A stretch of 64,000 nt of DNA. It comes from Eucalyptus grandis (Eukaryota > Streptophyta > Magnoliopsida > Myrtales > Myrtaceae). The notes under the pieces are model-generated. The model made no database searches. It was not told the origin of the DNA and was given only the letters and a program-made list of their open reading frames with translations. The DNA lies in contig NC_052616.1 in the NCBI RefSeq assembly GCF_016545825.1, forward strand, positions 5,766,001-5,830,000. The letters are read 5' to 3'. Positions 13,401 through 26,122 of this stretch are shown in pieces (position 1 is the first letter of the stretch; each line of letters starts with the position of its first letter). Position numbers and translations under genes: made by a program.

Positions 13401-13405
13401 GGTGA
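7473..13405 (+). CDS. DUF547 protein with MIP1-type leucine zipper (5' end missing)
   Basis: Ten exons join in frame with GT/AG introns: 7473-7545, 7675-7785, 8895-9011, 9613-9960, 10585-10889, 11485-11584, 11664-11723, 12353-12439, 12569-12709 and 13085-13405 (stop TGA). They give about 553 residues. Exons 3-4 encode the coiled coil of the family, IEQLQLRLQQEKSMRLTLERA and IELLEQEVASREEHVLSLYR, the 'leucine zipper of ternary complex factor MIP1' domain. Exons 5-10 encode DUF547, with RMLKDHLYECPSKLSEEM, the hallmark AFWINVYNSLVMH, AYLAYGIP, AAYNIGG and the ending WVPYSSRFQYIF. Members are plant proteins of poorly known function; the coiled coil suggests dimerisation. Lengths agree with the family, so this looks functional. 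No Met occurs in the first two seen exons, so the true start lies upstream. A DUF547-type fold is sure; its biochemical role is unknown. Confidence 0.88.
8983..9162 (+). repeat. 90-bp tandem duplication across an exon end and its splice donor
   Basis: The stretch 8983-9072 is repeated at 9073-9162 with a constant 90-base offset. Examples are tttatattcatctcaccaaa at 9032 and 9122, and ggacat..gacatgt at 8988 and 9078. The first unit includes the last 29 coding bases of the third recognised DUF547 exon and its donor (aaggtaatt at 9010). In the second unit the exon part has decayed and the donor equivalent reads gcggtattt. The duplication therefore carried a splice site into the intron. Confidence 0.75.
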
Positions 13406-14317
13406 CAGAACAAGCAATGAGTGGGTTTTTATTGTTTCCTCAGAATTAGCCCCTGGCGAGGAGTTCATGCACATTATTTGTGTCTGATTCTTCATTGTAA
13501 ATCCATTATCATCTGGCTTTCTCAAGTATTACTCGTAGCACTAGCTTTCTTCATTTGGCTCAGTATATCTTTTCTGATCACGTGGACAATGTCTGTGCTC
13601 GAAGTAGTTCTGAGTTACCCTTCGGGTGATTGACTGGGACATTATTGTAACGGTCTCACGCAAGAAATGAATCCACATCGTGCTTTCCAATGATGCTAGA
13701 CGCAACTAGTGTACGTTTAATGCCCATGTCAAAATGAGTTCATGTTGTAACGCGAGGTGACTTTCTTTGACCACCATTTCTAACAAAGGTGACTTACATT
13801 AACATTGTATCGCAAACAAAGAAGGGCACCTTGGACAACAGATCATAGATTATGTTCTGATTTTCAGACCTTCTGCTCGGACTGCCCTTTCGATGAGATA
13901 ACTTCAGGATGCTGGCCAAGCATGCCTCTCTGTGAACACACATTGTTAATTCGGTACATTGTCATGGAAAAATCTGTCATATAACCAGAATACAGTAAGG
14001 GCGACTATTTTCCCAAAGAACAGCCTTCTAACTTTATTTTTGCTGATAATCTATCCGCAAATGACATGGTCCGTCTAAAAAAGCCAATGAAATCCTTCAG
14101 AAACCAGCAAATATCGCATAATTAGGTGTCTTGGTAAAGATTCCACTGCCAGTACCTCATCAAATCGCCACGTGCGAACGATCATCTTTCCTGGAAAATA
14201 AAATCACTCTCTAATTTAAATGGTAATGTGAAAAATGACAATGTTTTCTTAGCAGTAAAATTACAAGTAGTAATTTGCAAACTTACGATTATGCTCGGAG
14301 AAGAAGAGACACAAAGG
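13406..14317. other. 3' UTR of the DUF547 gene and intergenic DNA
   Basis: The first few hundred bases after the stop at 13405 are probably 3' UTR. Nothing further was recognised in either strand. Confidence 0.4.
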
Positions 14318-14998
14318 ACGCGTTTGTTTAAATGTGTTTTTGTTCCCAGGAATATAAATTTTTGTTTTTTTTTGTTCCTGGAAACAAAAAATGAACATAA
14401 ACGGATTTGTTTGCGTTTTTGTTCTAAAATTATTTTTTTGTTTCCAAAAACACATCGAACGGAAACAAAAACAAAATTTTATTTTTTGTTTTCAAGCAAA
14501 ATTTAGGAACACTTTTTCTCTCTCTTCCATTTTCTTTTCTCTTTTTCTTCTTCTTTTTTCTTTCTTTTTTCTTTGGCCGGTCGTCGGCCTCAGCCATAGT
14601 CGGTGACCGGCCATCGAGGGTTGGTGATCTCGCCAGAGCATCGCCGGCCCGTGGCGAGGCTCGGCCTCGCTGTGGCTAGGCGAGGCCGCTGGCCCTCATC
14701 GACCGGTCGTCGGTCATGGCCGAGGCCGGCGACCGGCCAAAAGAAAAAAAAAAAAAAAAAAAAAAAAAGAAAAATAAGAAAGAAAATAGAAAAATAAAAT
14801 AAAAATATTGAAAAATTAAAAGAAATAAAAAAATTATAAATTTATCAAACATGTTTCCATTCTTTTTATATTTCTGTTCCATATTTGGAAGATTTACCAA
14901 AACGCATTTTTTTGTTCAAAAATTATTTCGAAATGTAAATACTTTTTCTATTTCCATTCTCATAAACAATTTTTAAACAGAGACGTTATCAAACGCAA
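14318..14998. mobile_element. fold-back MITE with a GC-rich core and pyrimidine/purine arms
   Basis: The ends are short inverted repeats, gcgtttg at 14320 and caaacgc at 14990, flanked by similar caaag words (14313 and 15001) that may be the target duplication. Inside, a long pyrimidine-rich arm (14513-14574) meets a GC-rich core whose edges are inverted: ggccggtcgtcggcctc at 14575-14591 pairs with gaggccggcgaccggcc at 14722-14738. A purine-rich arm with a run of about 25 A (14743 on) follows. The whole of about 680 bp could fold into one long hairpin. There is no coding capacity, so it is a non-autonomous element. The superfamily (hAT or Mutator-like) is not determined. Confidence 0.6.
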
Positions 14999-15768
14999 CT
15001 CAAAGTAACTTTAGTTTCTAACGCTCTTTGCGCAAAATGGGACAATTAGATCATGTAAAGTAGGAATATGTTTCATTTTTGAGGGGGTAAGGAATATAGC
15101 TTAGATGATTTACAGTCCCCATAAAATGACCAAGCGCCCATGTCAAACCCAAAAACGTTAAAAACCAAACCTGGCCATGCAAATTTTACACACAAATGAA
15201 GTGCCATGTCTGACCATGCCATGAGATGCAAATCAACATCGCCAACTTTTCCACTTCATTTCTTTCTACCTCAAAATCATCGCATGTATCCGATGATCGG
15301 GCATAACAACTGAGGCAAAACCACACTGCAAAATACTGTTAAAGTTGATGGTTTGGTACAGTGCCATAATCAGACATTAGAATGCCGTGAAGTGGAATGA
15401 CTTTGCCTTAATTGCCTCCACTTCATAAACTGAGCAGCGACAGATCGCCTTCATACATGTTAAATGGAAAATGTAACTGACAACCAAACCATAACTCCTG
15501 TGTGAAGCTATCCTGAAATCTGCAGTGTATATACCAGCCATGACCACCAAACTATGAACACTTTGACCATCAAACTTGCCTCACCTCTATTCACAGATAT
15601 AATTCAGCTCTGTCGAGTCTTGCAGGAGGCAGCAAACGCGAAGCAGGCGCCATATTTCGAGCTTCCTCAAGCGCTGCCGTCTTAAATTTGGTCAAGCAAG
15701 AACTCATCATCCCAGATGACAGCCATGATTCAGCCTTGCTACTCCTTTTGGTTCACAAATTCACCTCA
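14999..15768. other. intergenic DNA and 3' UTR of the O-fucosyltransferase-like gene
   Basis: No gene was recognised. The upper part next to 15768 is probably the 3' UTR of the minus-strand gene. Confidence 0.4.
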
Positions 15769-18700
15769 TCATGATTCTTGCGCATACTGAGCTAGAACAT
15801 TTGGCTCCTTTTCTAAGATCTGTTGCTTTGAACTATGATCTCCATCTTTTCCAAAGTCATCCTCACTGGACCGTTTCTCACAGATACAAGAGGTTGGGTA
15901 CTCATGAAATTCAGCTCGCCCTAGTCTCAGTTCATCGGGCTCACCCATGAACCCTCTCTGATATGACTTCACCTTTTTTGAAAATGTATCCCAATCCATC
16001 TGATTCCTTGCCAAGAACAATGGACTGAGCTTCTTTGCATTTGGTCGGATAGTCCTCTTGTGTCCCATGTACCTCCTATGAACCAATAAGAACAAAGTTT
16101 GAGAGATTTCATAGCCTGTAGTTCTATGAAGAAATTTGGTAAGCTGAGGAATGATAAGCCTAAATAAAAACCAGAACAAGTACTTGAGCTATTGATAAGT
16201 TTGACTAGTTTTTCAGCCCATATTCCTAGACAAAAATTCCACTTCTTTGAATATTACTGAAATTCAGACTGAGAAATCAATAAGCGTCCAAAAAAGTGAT
16301 AAAGAGGAATAGGAAAAGAGAGACCATAAGAAACTACATAATACTATGAATCTTCAGGATGTTCATAGTGGTTTACTGCAGAAGCATTATATTCACCTAT
16401 TCAAATTTGTATTAGCATGATCTCATTATCCTCTGTTTTTTTGGCTATCTAATATCTAATTGACTTTCCAGAACTTCACTCAAACTCATGTTTTTGGGAA
16501 CTTAACATCTGACTGACTTCCAAAAAGAATTTTAGCTCCAACTCATGTTTCTAATGACAAGACTAAAGAAGATGGCAATAAAGCCATAAAGGTATTAGCA
16601 GACAGCTTCCATTTAAAGGCTGCTAACACTACTGGGGTGTATATCGTAGGCTTCTTTCACTTTGACTACATAGACTAAGGACACGAGACTATATCCTAAA
16701 TAGCTTCCATCTGGAGATTTGGTAAGAAAAAATGAATTACTTGACATCAGTTCCCATATCAGAGAAGTTTCTGCACCTGTCTTATCCTTTTCTATCATTG
16801 GACTCTCACATACAACATTTCATATGCTGCATAAGACGTTAAATCAAAGTCACTAGTTCTTTAAACCCCCAAAAAGAGTAGTTTAGTAACATCTTACTAA
16901 AGTTGGGCAATAACTGCTCACCTTCTACCCGCAAGAATTTTGGCCATATTGCCATTATTATTTGTGACAAAGACGTCACTCTCATCACAGACAATGTAGT
17001 CAATTGCGGCCAATCGGGAAGAAAATGGTAGGAAGGGTTTCAGATCATCATTTGCAAGCATCTCCTTTGTATAAAAATTTGGAAAGAGTTCTCTGAGAGG
17101 CTGCAGAGTCTTTTCGCCGCCATATATTTCTCCAGATGCAACATAGATGTATGTATCATTTGAAAAACCAAGAGCTCGCAGCATCAATCCCACCTCATGA
17201 GGAGTAAGTGGACACTTTCCCCGCTTTCTTTCTCCCTCAGGGCTCAAATCCTGCACAGGAAAAATGCAAAAGATGTCGAATTGTAAAATGGGATAGATAA
17301 ATATCGAGAATAAGAAATAGGACAGCTAATATATGGATATTGTGCCAGCATGTGGAGTAAATGACATAAGATGTGGAATAAAGTAATGAATTGCTTTTTT
17401 AGTTGAGATACAAACTAAACATGAAAATTTCTAATTTTAAGCGACTGAAGTCTCACAGGTAAAGTTGTCCATCGTTTCCTTATTTCACCAAGCTCATATC
17501 TCTCCTTATCTCCACCACCATAGTAGCACCCAGAAAATGCTAGCATATCAGGTTCAAACCTGTGATGGAAATAATTTCAGGCAAAGTAAGAATGCTTTGC
17601 TTCAAACTGCATACACTCAAAGCATACAATAATGTTAGTCTAGCTTTCTTATGACCTTCCATTGTGTGATGCAACACCGCCATGATACATCCTATAAATA
17701 AGTATCAAAGTGGACACCACAACCAACGGCAAGTGAATGAGGCAGACATACTAAAAACACTGACCTCTGAGAAGGCATTAGTATTAAAACAAGCATAAAG
17801 GCGCAATAAGGCAGGCTACCGAGAAAGTAAAGCATAGATCTCCAAAGAACATTAAAAAAATTCAAGACACCACTTCCCAACACTTGAAAAGTTAAGTTCT
17901 GCAAATCATTTTTTGTCCTCTCCTTTTACTTTATTTTTTATTTTATATATTTGAGAGAGAACTTTAAGATATGACTGTATATTCCATATTTAGGGACTGA
18001 CAGTGGTTGTTGGAGATCCAGATGTGTTTCTAAACAGCAAATGGCTCGTGGACAGAAACATGGGGAGAAAACAAAGTGATTATCTCTCGGTTATTAAGAG
18101 GATGCGATAGTATGGTTGCACTACACCAGAAGTATCAGGAGCTCCGTGAGTCAAACTCCGAGGTAGCTCGAGACTTGTATCCCTTTCACGCTCACGTCAC
18201 TTTGAGGTACCACAGTCATTACATGCAACTATCTCCACTATAGAAAGAACCCACAATTCATATAAAAAATTTCCGAATAATAATATTGTACCAAAGGGGT
18301 TCAATATCTTTGGTACAATATAATAAGGATAAATTCACTTTGAAAAAGTCAACAGCTTAGACACTGTGCACATCCTCTGCTCCATAAACAATCACAACAG
18401 TGGCATCTGAAGTCAAGGAAGCCGTGAAGGCAAGGCGACTATTTACTATAAAGGAGATGTAAGAGGATAAGTGGTTTCATTAGATTGTCATTGCTATCTT
18501 AGGATTAGTTAGTTCTATTTCTTGATGGGAGCAGCATATCTTCAGCAACATCTAATGCAGGCCCAACAATTTTTACTCACAATGCTTTCCATGCACATGG
18601 TCTGGATCCAAATGCAATATGCAAAACAAATAATATGCAGGAAAGGACCGATGGAATGGCACAATTTAGTAATAGGGCCGAACCTCAGGTGAATTGCAAT

Positions 18701-19582
18701 GTAACGTTTAGCCATCTTTCTCATTGTTGTTACAAGTCTCTGACCAAGTCCTATAATCGGATTTGTAAATCTCAGTGCATGATAGTTCACTCGGCAACGC
18801 AGTTTTTGCAGCTCATCGTCAAGGTTACTTGCAAGTCTGTAATCAAATTTTGTCAATTGCACAACCTGCAGGTATTCAAAGTCAAGACAGAAACTTAGGT
18901 TAAGGACTCCATTCCAATTTGATACACAATAAGAGCTGTTGAATCTAAATGGAAAAAATCTGAGGCTGTTGGCTTCAATGTGCATGCTCTGTGACTAATA
19001 AATTAAAGCCAAAGATTTCTACCATATAGTCTTTAATAAAGTACGATTGTAACAGAAAAAAGTTTCCTTACTCGTCTCCTCAAGAGAATGGGAAGAACTT
19101 GATCTAAATAATATTCAGGGGCAGATTTCCTCGGAACACGCATGGTATATGGTGGTTTCTCCATTGTTCGCATAAACTTATCAGGTACTCTTTTGACAAT
19201 AGTAACATCTTTCGAGAGGGAGGAGATAAACCAATCTACATCAAAGATGTTGACAAAATCACTGCATGCAAAGTGAGGAGCTTTTAGAACTCAGTGAGAT
19301 TTAAAGTAAAACTGGTCTAAATTATTTCTTAAAGAGCTAATACAGAGGTTTAAGTAACAGACCTATCATCTTTCCAATACGAATGATGATCCAGCTCAGG
19401 AACTACCAGCGTTGCGTTAAGAATTCGTGCAACAACTACAGCATCTGTTATCTGAGGAAGGAAAGTAGCTATTTTAGGAGACAGTTGTCATTTTTCACAC
19501 TAAGGAAGTTCCCTCATACAACAAGATATACAGCACTCAACAGAACTCAACAAAGAAATGGCTAAGCAGATGACGCCAAAAC

Positions 19583-19625
<43 letters not shown>

Positions 19626-21631
19626 TCATATTTTGAGATTTATAATACCATTGAGACATATACAAGAAAAAAAAAACACTGAATGCATCGTGCAAAAAAT
19701 GGAACAGTATAGCCAGAGAAATTTTCTTCATGCACTTACTCCTGTTCTCTGCTGATTAAGCCCCCCACTAGTTGCAATTAGCAGATAACCATTTGATTGT
19801 CGCTCACGGACAGCAGCTGCAATCACCAATCATCAGTGCTAGAGAGTAAAAGTTGCACAACAGTTGCATAACTTCTAGGATGTATTGTAAAAATGGGATA
19901 AATGACCACTGTAACTACTCTTTGGTATTGCATATTAGGAGGTTATAATCGCTCAGACCCCCTCACACTTTCTCTATGATTTCTTAGACAGAATAAAAGA
20001 TGGCATCCTTGAAGCAGAAGGCAAGCCCATCAAATGGGTCAGGTTAAGGATTGTCCATTTTGCCAAATGATAATTTCATATTTTAAGGGGCGTGGTTGAG
20101 ATTATCAGCCCCTCCAAATGATTTTCAATTTTTCATCGGCAAAATAGTATCCAGCTACTGCTCCAGATTCATGAAAAATGATATGTGGGACAATGCAAAT
20201 TTATCAAGGAGAAGACAGACGTAAGGAGCTTAGATATCGGCAACCTGCTGAGAATACTGCCAACTTATACAGTGGCAAAACATTGAGACAACCCAAAATG
20301 AGCAAGACATCTAATTGTTAATCGTTTTCTTCTTTATACAAGGCACAATTTCTCTAGTGATTCCATATATCTTGCATGATGGACACAATGTAAAAAAATG
20401 TAAAAAACTCGAAAACTACTCAGGGACCAGCTGATCTACCAGAATATGTCCAAAGTGTACCTATGAGACAAAGGGCATCACTATGGCTGACAATTAATCA
20501 TCAAAGAGAGACTTAACTTCAAATGCAGGCAGCATTAAACTAGAAATGCCAAAACTTTAAGCTTAAGCAAGACCTAAAAGGAAAGTAAGGACCATAAGAA
20601 GGCCAATTTTATATATCCCTGAACTAAAAGGAACGTGAGAAAAATGATCAAGCATAGATAATGACGACATTTTAGAATGAGCAACTACATTCCATGGACA
20701 TCTAGTCTTCAGCAAAGTAATTGATAGTATCAATTTTGTATGTCAACAAAATCAGATAGGAAGTAACAGAGAGAAAACTGCAGAATTCGAAAATGGAGGA
20801 AAAAAGCATCTTTTAAAAGGAACAACATGTAAACACATCCACTTACCTGAGAAATGAGAACCCCTCTGACTGCATCCACGGAAGAACTTTGCATCTTTCG
20901 ACTTCCATATATCAATCGGGGCACGGTGACCCCCGTCCTGTGCATTCACGCGATCACTTGTTGGATCAAAGCAGGTCGAAAATACGCAGCATCAGGCTAT
21001 CAAACTACAGAGATGATGCAGTTGCAAGCACACGAATATAAAAGGGTGTCTCGATCTTGCTTTGGTAAAATGTGCACATTACAAAGGTGGACTCTTTCAT
21101 CGTATGAACACTAACAATATCATGCATTCGTCTAACACACCGGCATCATTATCAGCAAGACTGAAATTTGCTTATTCAAAAGGAGAAAATAGAAGCAGTC
21201 AATTTGGGAAGTTTTCCCAGAATCCCCAGAAGCGTGACAAACGCAGAAGCTCAAGCTTCAAACAAATGGGATTCCAAAAGATAAGAGCAGGAAGAAGAGA
21301 GAAAGAAAGCAAGAAAGAAAGAAGGAACAATTACCAGCTTGGAGTACAAGCTCCTCTTGCCCAGCCGCTGGGAGTTCCACCACTCGAGATCAGAGGCCAC
21401 GTGACCCGTGAACAGCGAAATCAACCCCAGCCCGAAGAGCATCACCCCGCACACGATCGACCACGACACCCTCCTCCTCTTCGCCGCCGATTTCCAGAAC
21501 ACCTGCTTCGGATCGCCGCACTTCCCGCCGTTCCCCCCGCCGCCGTTCCCGCCGCCGCCGACGCCGTTGCTCTGTTGCTGCAGTAACAAGGACCAGGGGC
21601 TCAACTTCCAGCACGGCTTCGCCGAGCCCAT
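15769..21631 (-). CDS. O-fucosyltransferase family protein (PF10250 type), complete, 554 aa
   Basis: Nine exons on the minus strand join without a break: 21631-21335, 20937-20847, 19816-19740, 19451-19363, 19261-19072, 18865-18684, 17559-17457, 17250-16922 and 16075-15769. They total 1665 nt. The ATG at 21631 is the only sensible start. The N-terminus is Gly/Asn-rich (residues 22-38), followed by a basic stretch (KRRR) and a hydrophobic signal anchor at about 56-75, the usual type II layout of Golgi glycosyltransferases. Family blocks follow in order: LLIATSGGLNQQRTG, ARILNATLVVPELDH, the donor-site block IAIHLRFEPDMLAFSGC, LTPHEVGLMLRALGF, ASGEIYGG and SDVFVTNNNGNMAKILAGRR. The family is predicted to transfer fucose or related sugars from nucleotide donors to protein or cell-wall acceptors. 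The acceptor of this member cannot be read. Length and all blocks are normal. Confidence 0.9.
19585..19622. repeat. (AG)19 microsatellite in the third intron of the O-fucosyltransferase-like gene
   Basis: A perfect AG dinucleotide run sits within the intron between the exons at 19816-19740 and 19451-19363. It is a likely polymorphic marker; no function is implied. Confidence 0.95.
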
Positions 21632-22260
21632 CGCTGGCCCTCAGGATAGCAACGACCCAAGCGACATTGGGGTGACCCGGAGCTGCCCTTTTCCCCCCGG
21701 CACCGAGAGGAGCGGCCCTCGTGCTCAAGCAACCGAACGGACCACGAGAGCGCAGCGGAAAAGACAGAGAGAGAAAGAGATAGAGAGAGAGAGGGGGGGA
21801 GGGAGTTAATGGTGGGAGGTGAATTGAGGTGGGGAAATTGAATGTGGCAGAGGCTAGGGTTTTGGAGATCAGTTTGCGGTGCGGGAATTTGAATGCGAGG
21901 GGAACTGTGGGAGCTTTAGAGAGAGAGAGAGAGAGAGATGATTGTCCTGTTAAAGCTGAACAGTGGAATCGGTGTGGAGAGAGAAAGGAAGAGAGAGAGA
22001 GGATTAACGAGGAAATGCTGCTTCTTTGCTGCTGATTACGGCATTGGGATCTGGGAAAAGCGACAGAATTTGGAGAAGTCTGCGCATTACAGACTCCGAT
22101 TCGTCGGAGTGAGAAACACGACGACGACGACGACGACGATGACGACGGTGAAAACTGCGTTTCCTCCGGTTATCGCGGAACGGAGTTTTGAAGTGCAACC
22201 GCCCGAAGGAGGGGCAGCGGGGGAAAAACTCCGTTCCTTCCCAAAGCTTATTTTTATGGA
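21632..22260 (-). promoter_or_regulatory. leader and promoter of the O-fucosyltransferase-like gene, rich in GA and ACG repeats
   Basis: Upstream of the ATG at 21631, GA-rich tracts at 21765-21806, 21918-21938 and 21978-21999, and an (ACG)n run at 22118-22139 extended by gatgacgacgg, appear as CT and CGT tracts on the coding strand. This is typical of plant leaders and promoters. Long open frames on both strands here are low-complexity by-products. A small perfect hairpin, actccga-ttcg-tcggagt, lies at 22093-22110. Confidence 0.45.
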
Positions 22261-25200
22261 GGGGTAGAACCGTAATTTCGACTGAGCGTACGTACGTAAT
22301 ATGCTGCTCTAGGAACATACTCACTGTTCACTCACGTGTCCATTTTTTTGGGCATCGGGGGTATTCCCAAATTCGGCATTCGGCGTCCGATTTGAAAATT
22401 TGTAACGGATTCGATGTTGAATTTACGGGGGCCTGATGTCGATTTAATTAGGACGTTTCCCTCTCTTAATTAGATTCGACCCGGAAATATTTCGATGCTT
22501 GCGAGCAGCGACGTGGGGCGCCGGGGCAGGAGAAAAGGAAATCATGCGAATCTATGGCAAAATGAAAATGAAGGGTATGTTACATGCCACCTGGAATTTG
22601 GGGGGAAGTGGTGGTCCTAGAGTTTTTAACTCCTGCTCCTTTTGGGTTGGTGAGGGGACTGGACCGACATTAATTTCGCTTTCAACATGACATAAGATCT
22701 CAAATGTCAATATCATCATTTGTACCGTTCCTCGAAAAGAGGAGAAGGAGGAGAAGGAGGAGAAGAACGTATTCTAGGAGCCGACTCGATTAAGGCACGG
22801 CATCATATCCGAGGATAATGACATATCTAATTCACATGATCGAGTGCTATTCATTTTCTATTTTCATGTATTTTCTCTTTCTCTATCTATTTGCATTGTC
22901 TTGTCTATTTTCATCATTCTAAAGGGCTGCATATGAGAAAACAAGCACCAAAATTTAATGCTAAGAACGTTGAGATTTCTAACTAATCGAATTATTCGTT
23001 AGGGGATGCATGACTCCATTTATTTCGTAGAAAATAAGTGATTTGTAAGATATTCTCCTATAAATAGTGAACGAACGAAAATATATTCATCGTCCACATT
23101 TAGAAAATATTTTTAATCTTTTAAGTGATATGAGTGATTTTTTTTTCAAAAGTATTTTTTAAATTATTTATTTTTTACTACACAAACAAAATATGAGTGT
23201 ATGCGAGAAAAGTGAGATATTTTTTATTACCCAGTCTACCGATTGAAGCACTCAATATGATCTTGTCGTATCTCTTGGTGAGTAAACTTTAACATATTAA
23301 CCTTGGTTCTGATGTATTTTACATTATTTAATGACTATTGGCTATCGTAATTTGGGACTTTGGTTTCTACAAACGTGGAAGGACGCGAAATATATGCTTT
23401 TTAAAAAAGAAATAAATTAAATCAAGAGCAATGTGGTTATTTTCTTCTTTTTTGAAGTTAACAACTTAAATTTCCAATAAAGTAATTGCACACGCCACAT
23501 GGTACAATACAAATTAAAGAGGATACCAAATATGAATCTCAACACTTTCTTATAGTCAATGATGCATGAAACTCCAAATCATCATATCTCCTCACTTATA
23601 TTTGTAACTTGTAGCACAAAGTGGATATGCACTGATTACGCGCATGGCATTCTAAGAAATTAACCATTGTCATTGAAAGAAAAGAAAATGTCGAATAATC
23701 TTGTTTACCTAGGTCAAAAACGTCGCAATTTGGCTTATTCTTGAGAACATAGTGGAGTCATGACTTTATAGATGTGATATATTCCCTTTGTTTGCCCACG
23801 CAATTAAAGCCGTAGCATTGGAGAGGTTCGGCACGTGAGGTACTTACCTTTTAGGTTTTGCACGAAAGTGACGTTTGGGCTAAGCAAGATATTTTTCTTT
23901 TTGATAAAGCAACAGCTTTGGTGCAAGTATCAGACAAATTAAACTATTCTATTAAATCTTATGAACCAATTAAGTTTAGAACCTTAACCCATGCAATTAA
24001 GATATTTCTATGTTTTACGTTATAAGACCAAGATCTTTTTCAAGCAACTGACTCCACAATCATAATATGAACTTTTCAAAATATTCATTTCACCGCCCGT
24101 GTTATTGAGAAGACCCCACAAAATGTAATGAACAGACTATCACGGGTTCTACCGTAACTTTGAAAGTGTTGTTCATATAAATAATGTGAGGATAATTAGG
24201 GCATAATGATTACTACGTTCTCAATGCCCTTCAATTCTTTAGACCAAGAGGTTGAATTTGTTCAAACTTCAAAGTTTAGGGAAAAAAGATATGATAAATG
24301 TTGTATAAGTATACAATGATTTGAATGCAATAATTTATCTAGGGCGTTCATTTTAGCGTCATAATTTTTTTTGGGCTTATTTAAATGCTATTAAACTTTT
24401 CAATCAATCGTTTAAGTGTTATAATTTTTTAAAAAATTCATCACAAGTGCTATATCGCATTGGATTTCCAACACTCGATGCATGTTTTTAAAAAGTTTCA
24501 GCACTCAAGTGATCAGTTGAATTTATGGCACTTAAGTCATCATCTTTTTCAAAGTTGTGGCTTTTAAGAGGTAAAAAAAAATGGTATTCAACTTAGCATT
24601 ATACAAAAGTTATAATACTTGTGATGTCTTTATATCAATGTTTGGGTTTATTAGCCGAGAGCATTGTCATTGTGCAAATTGTAATGGAAAAGGAAAGTCT
24701 TGCATTATTTTCTTCATTAGCATAAATAAACTTCTCCTTATCGTGTAGTGCAGTATCATATAACATCTTGTGGGTCCTTTTTACTTTCCAAGTTTTGTTT
24801 TTAATTGCGAGGTCTTATCTACTGTAAATTAAGTGATGTCAACTCTTCCATTTTAGGGCAAGAATCTTGGAGACGTGCTGATCACGTCCGAAATCGTTCG
24901 CTTTTGCTTGAACAAGTCTGCGATGGAATGGGGGTATGCCGTCTTCACAAGAAACGTTGCTGGCAACCATGGGATGATGAAGCTAGCTTAGGGTTTGACC
25001 TTCTTTTTAATACATGATTTATTAAACAAGAAAACTGAAGTTGGATATCAACAAGTACGTGATCTTCATGCCAGTGTGTAAGTCAACGAGCTTGTCGGAT
25101 TGGGGATAAATAGCGCATGGCACGTATCGACCAGATCTTGACTGGCATGCCATAAATGCATGCCAAATCCATCCTAACTTATAAATAAACAACATCTACC

Positions 25201-25452
25201 GACAAAAAAAAAAAAAATACAATATCTAATTTATGATTAAAAAGTGTCAACTTGCAAATGAGAACGAAGTGATCGTGAAGAAAAGAGACGTGGAAAAAGT
25301 GCAAGATCGGGAACGCTTTCAATGCGATGTTGGAGAGGAAGGAATTGGTGGGTCGCTCGAGGGCTTAAATCCAGGAACATTGAGTAATATGCACGCGCCA
25401 TATTAAGAAGTTCCCTTCATGATGCTATTGGGATTGGAATTCAAAGTAGGGG
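22261..25452. other. AT-rich intergenic DNA, no recognised gene
   Basis: No protein family was recognised. A GGAGAA repeat lies at 22737-22765. About 24330-24600 carries word patterns of a small non-autonomous transposon (cataattttttttgggc, gtggcacttaagtcatcatc), but its ends are not clear. A 70-codon frame at 24805-25017 has a slightly gene-like composition but no family signature. Confidence 0.4.
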
Positions 25453-25675
25453 AAGCAATATGGACCAATTAAATTAGGAATCGCTCTAATCAAATTAGAC
25501 CACTGGTTTTGGGTAATTCCTGAAGGTGTCAGTCTGGTTCCCGGTACCGGTGATTTTGAGTCCAATCCCTACTTCCTAGGGAGGAACCGGATCGGATCGA
25601 TCTATTTATTTATTTATTTATTTCTCATGCATTCATTTCTCTCCTTTTTCCCTGTTTTCTCTCACCATGCCTCTT

Positions 25676-26122
25676 TCAGACTTTGACAGCCCTAATCGTC
25701 TCACGTCTCTCAGCCTTGTTCACGGTAATAGCCTCATAGTCTCCCAACCTCGCTTGTTGACTGTAATTGCTTCTTGGGAATCTGATGGTGAGCACTCCAT
25801 TAGCGCTCATGGGAGCCGTGGCCTCACTCACCCTCATCCTGTGGTTCCTTTGCAGCTTCACCTTAATGGTCTCGCCCCCTCAGCGAATCACCCACAAGGC
25901 ATGGCCCCATCGGATCTCCACCCTAACCTCATTTGGCCTTAGCCACGGCTTGTCCATCTTGTAAATGAAGGCGGCCACCGTCTCTTCCTTGGTGACCTGG
26001 TTGTACAACGTGGTGCCCAACATGCTTTGGGTGGTAAGAAGTTAGAGAGAGTCGTTGAAAAAGAAGGCCACATCTTTGATTTTCTTCAGGCACTTGTCAT
26101 TAAGTTCGACATTGAATCGCAT
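25676..26122 (-). pseudogene. HSP20-like (small heat-shock) pseudogene, copy 1
   Basis: Read on the minus strand from an ATG at 26122, a frame of about 145 codons can be followed, interrupted by stops at about 26043 and 25881. Its C-terminal half has the layout of an alpha-crystallin domain: a strand of the KPWLRPNEVRVEIRWGHALWVIR type, then RNHRMRVSEATAPMSANGVLTIRFP, which carries the family's GVL-(T/R)-(V/I) block. The N-terminal part is not recognised. The stops and its presence in both copies of the duplication show that it was dead before or soon after duplication. The family call is moderate; a more distant beta-sandwich protein is possible. Confidence 0.4.

Noticed and set aside
21062..21809. 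Plus-strand frames of 174 and 133 codons
   Set aside because: They are antisense or shifted reflections of the O-fucosyltransferase first exon and its GA-rich leader.
22004..22324. 106-codon minus-strand frame with an Arg run
   Set aside because: The Arg run comes from the ACG microsatellite, and the frame lies in the leader or promoter.
24805..25017. 70-codon frame with Trp/Cys-rich composition
   Set aside because: No recognised family, no introns or promoter context; it is too short to claim.
25667..25964. Plus-strand frames of 91 and 65 codons, repeated at 48816-49107
   Set aside because: They are antisense to the HSP20-like pseudogene, which reads better on the minus strand.
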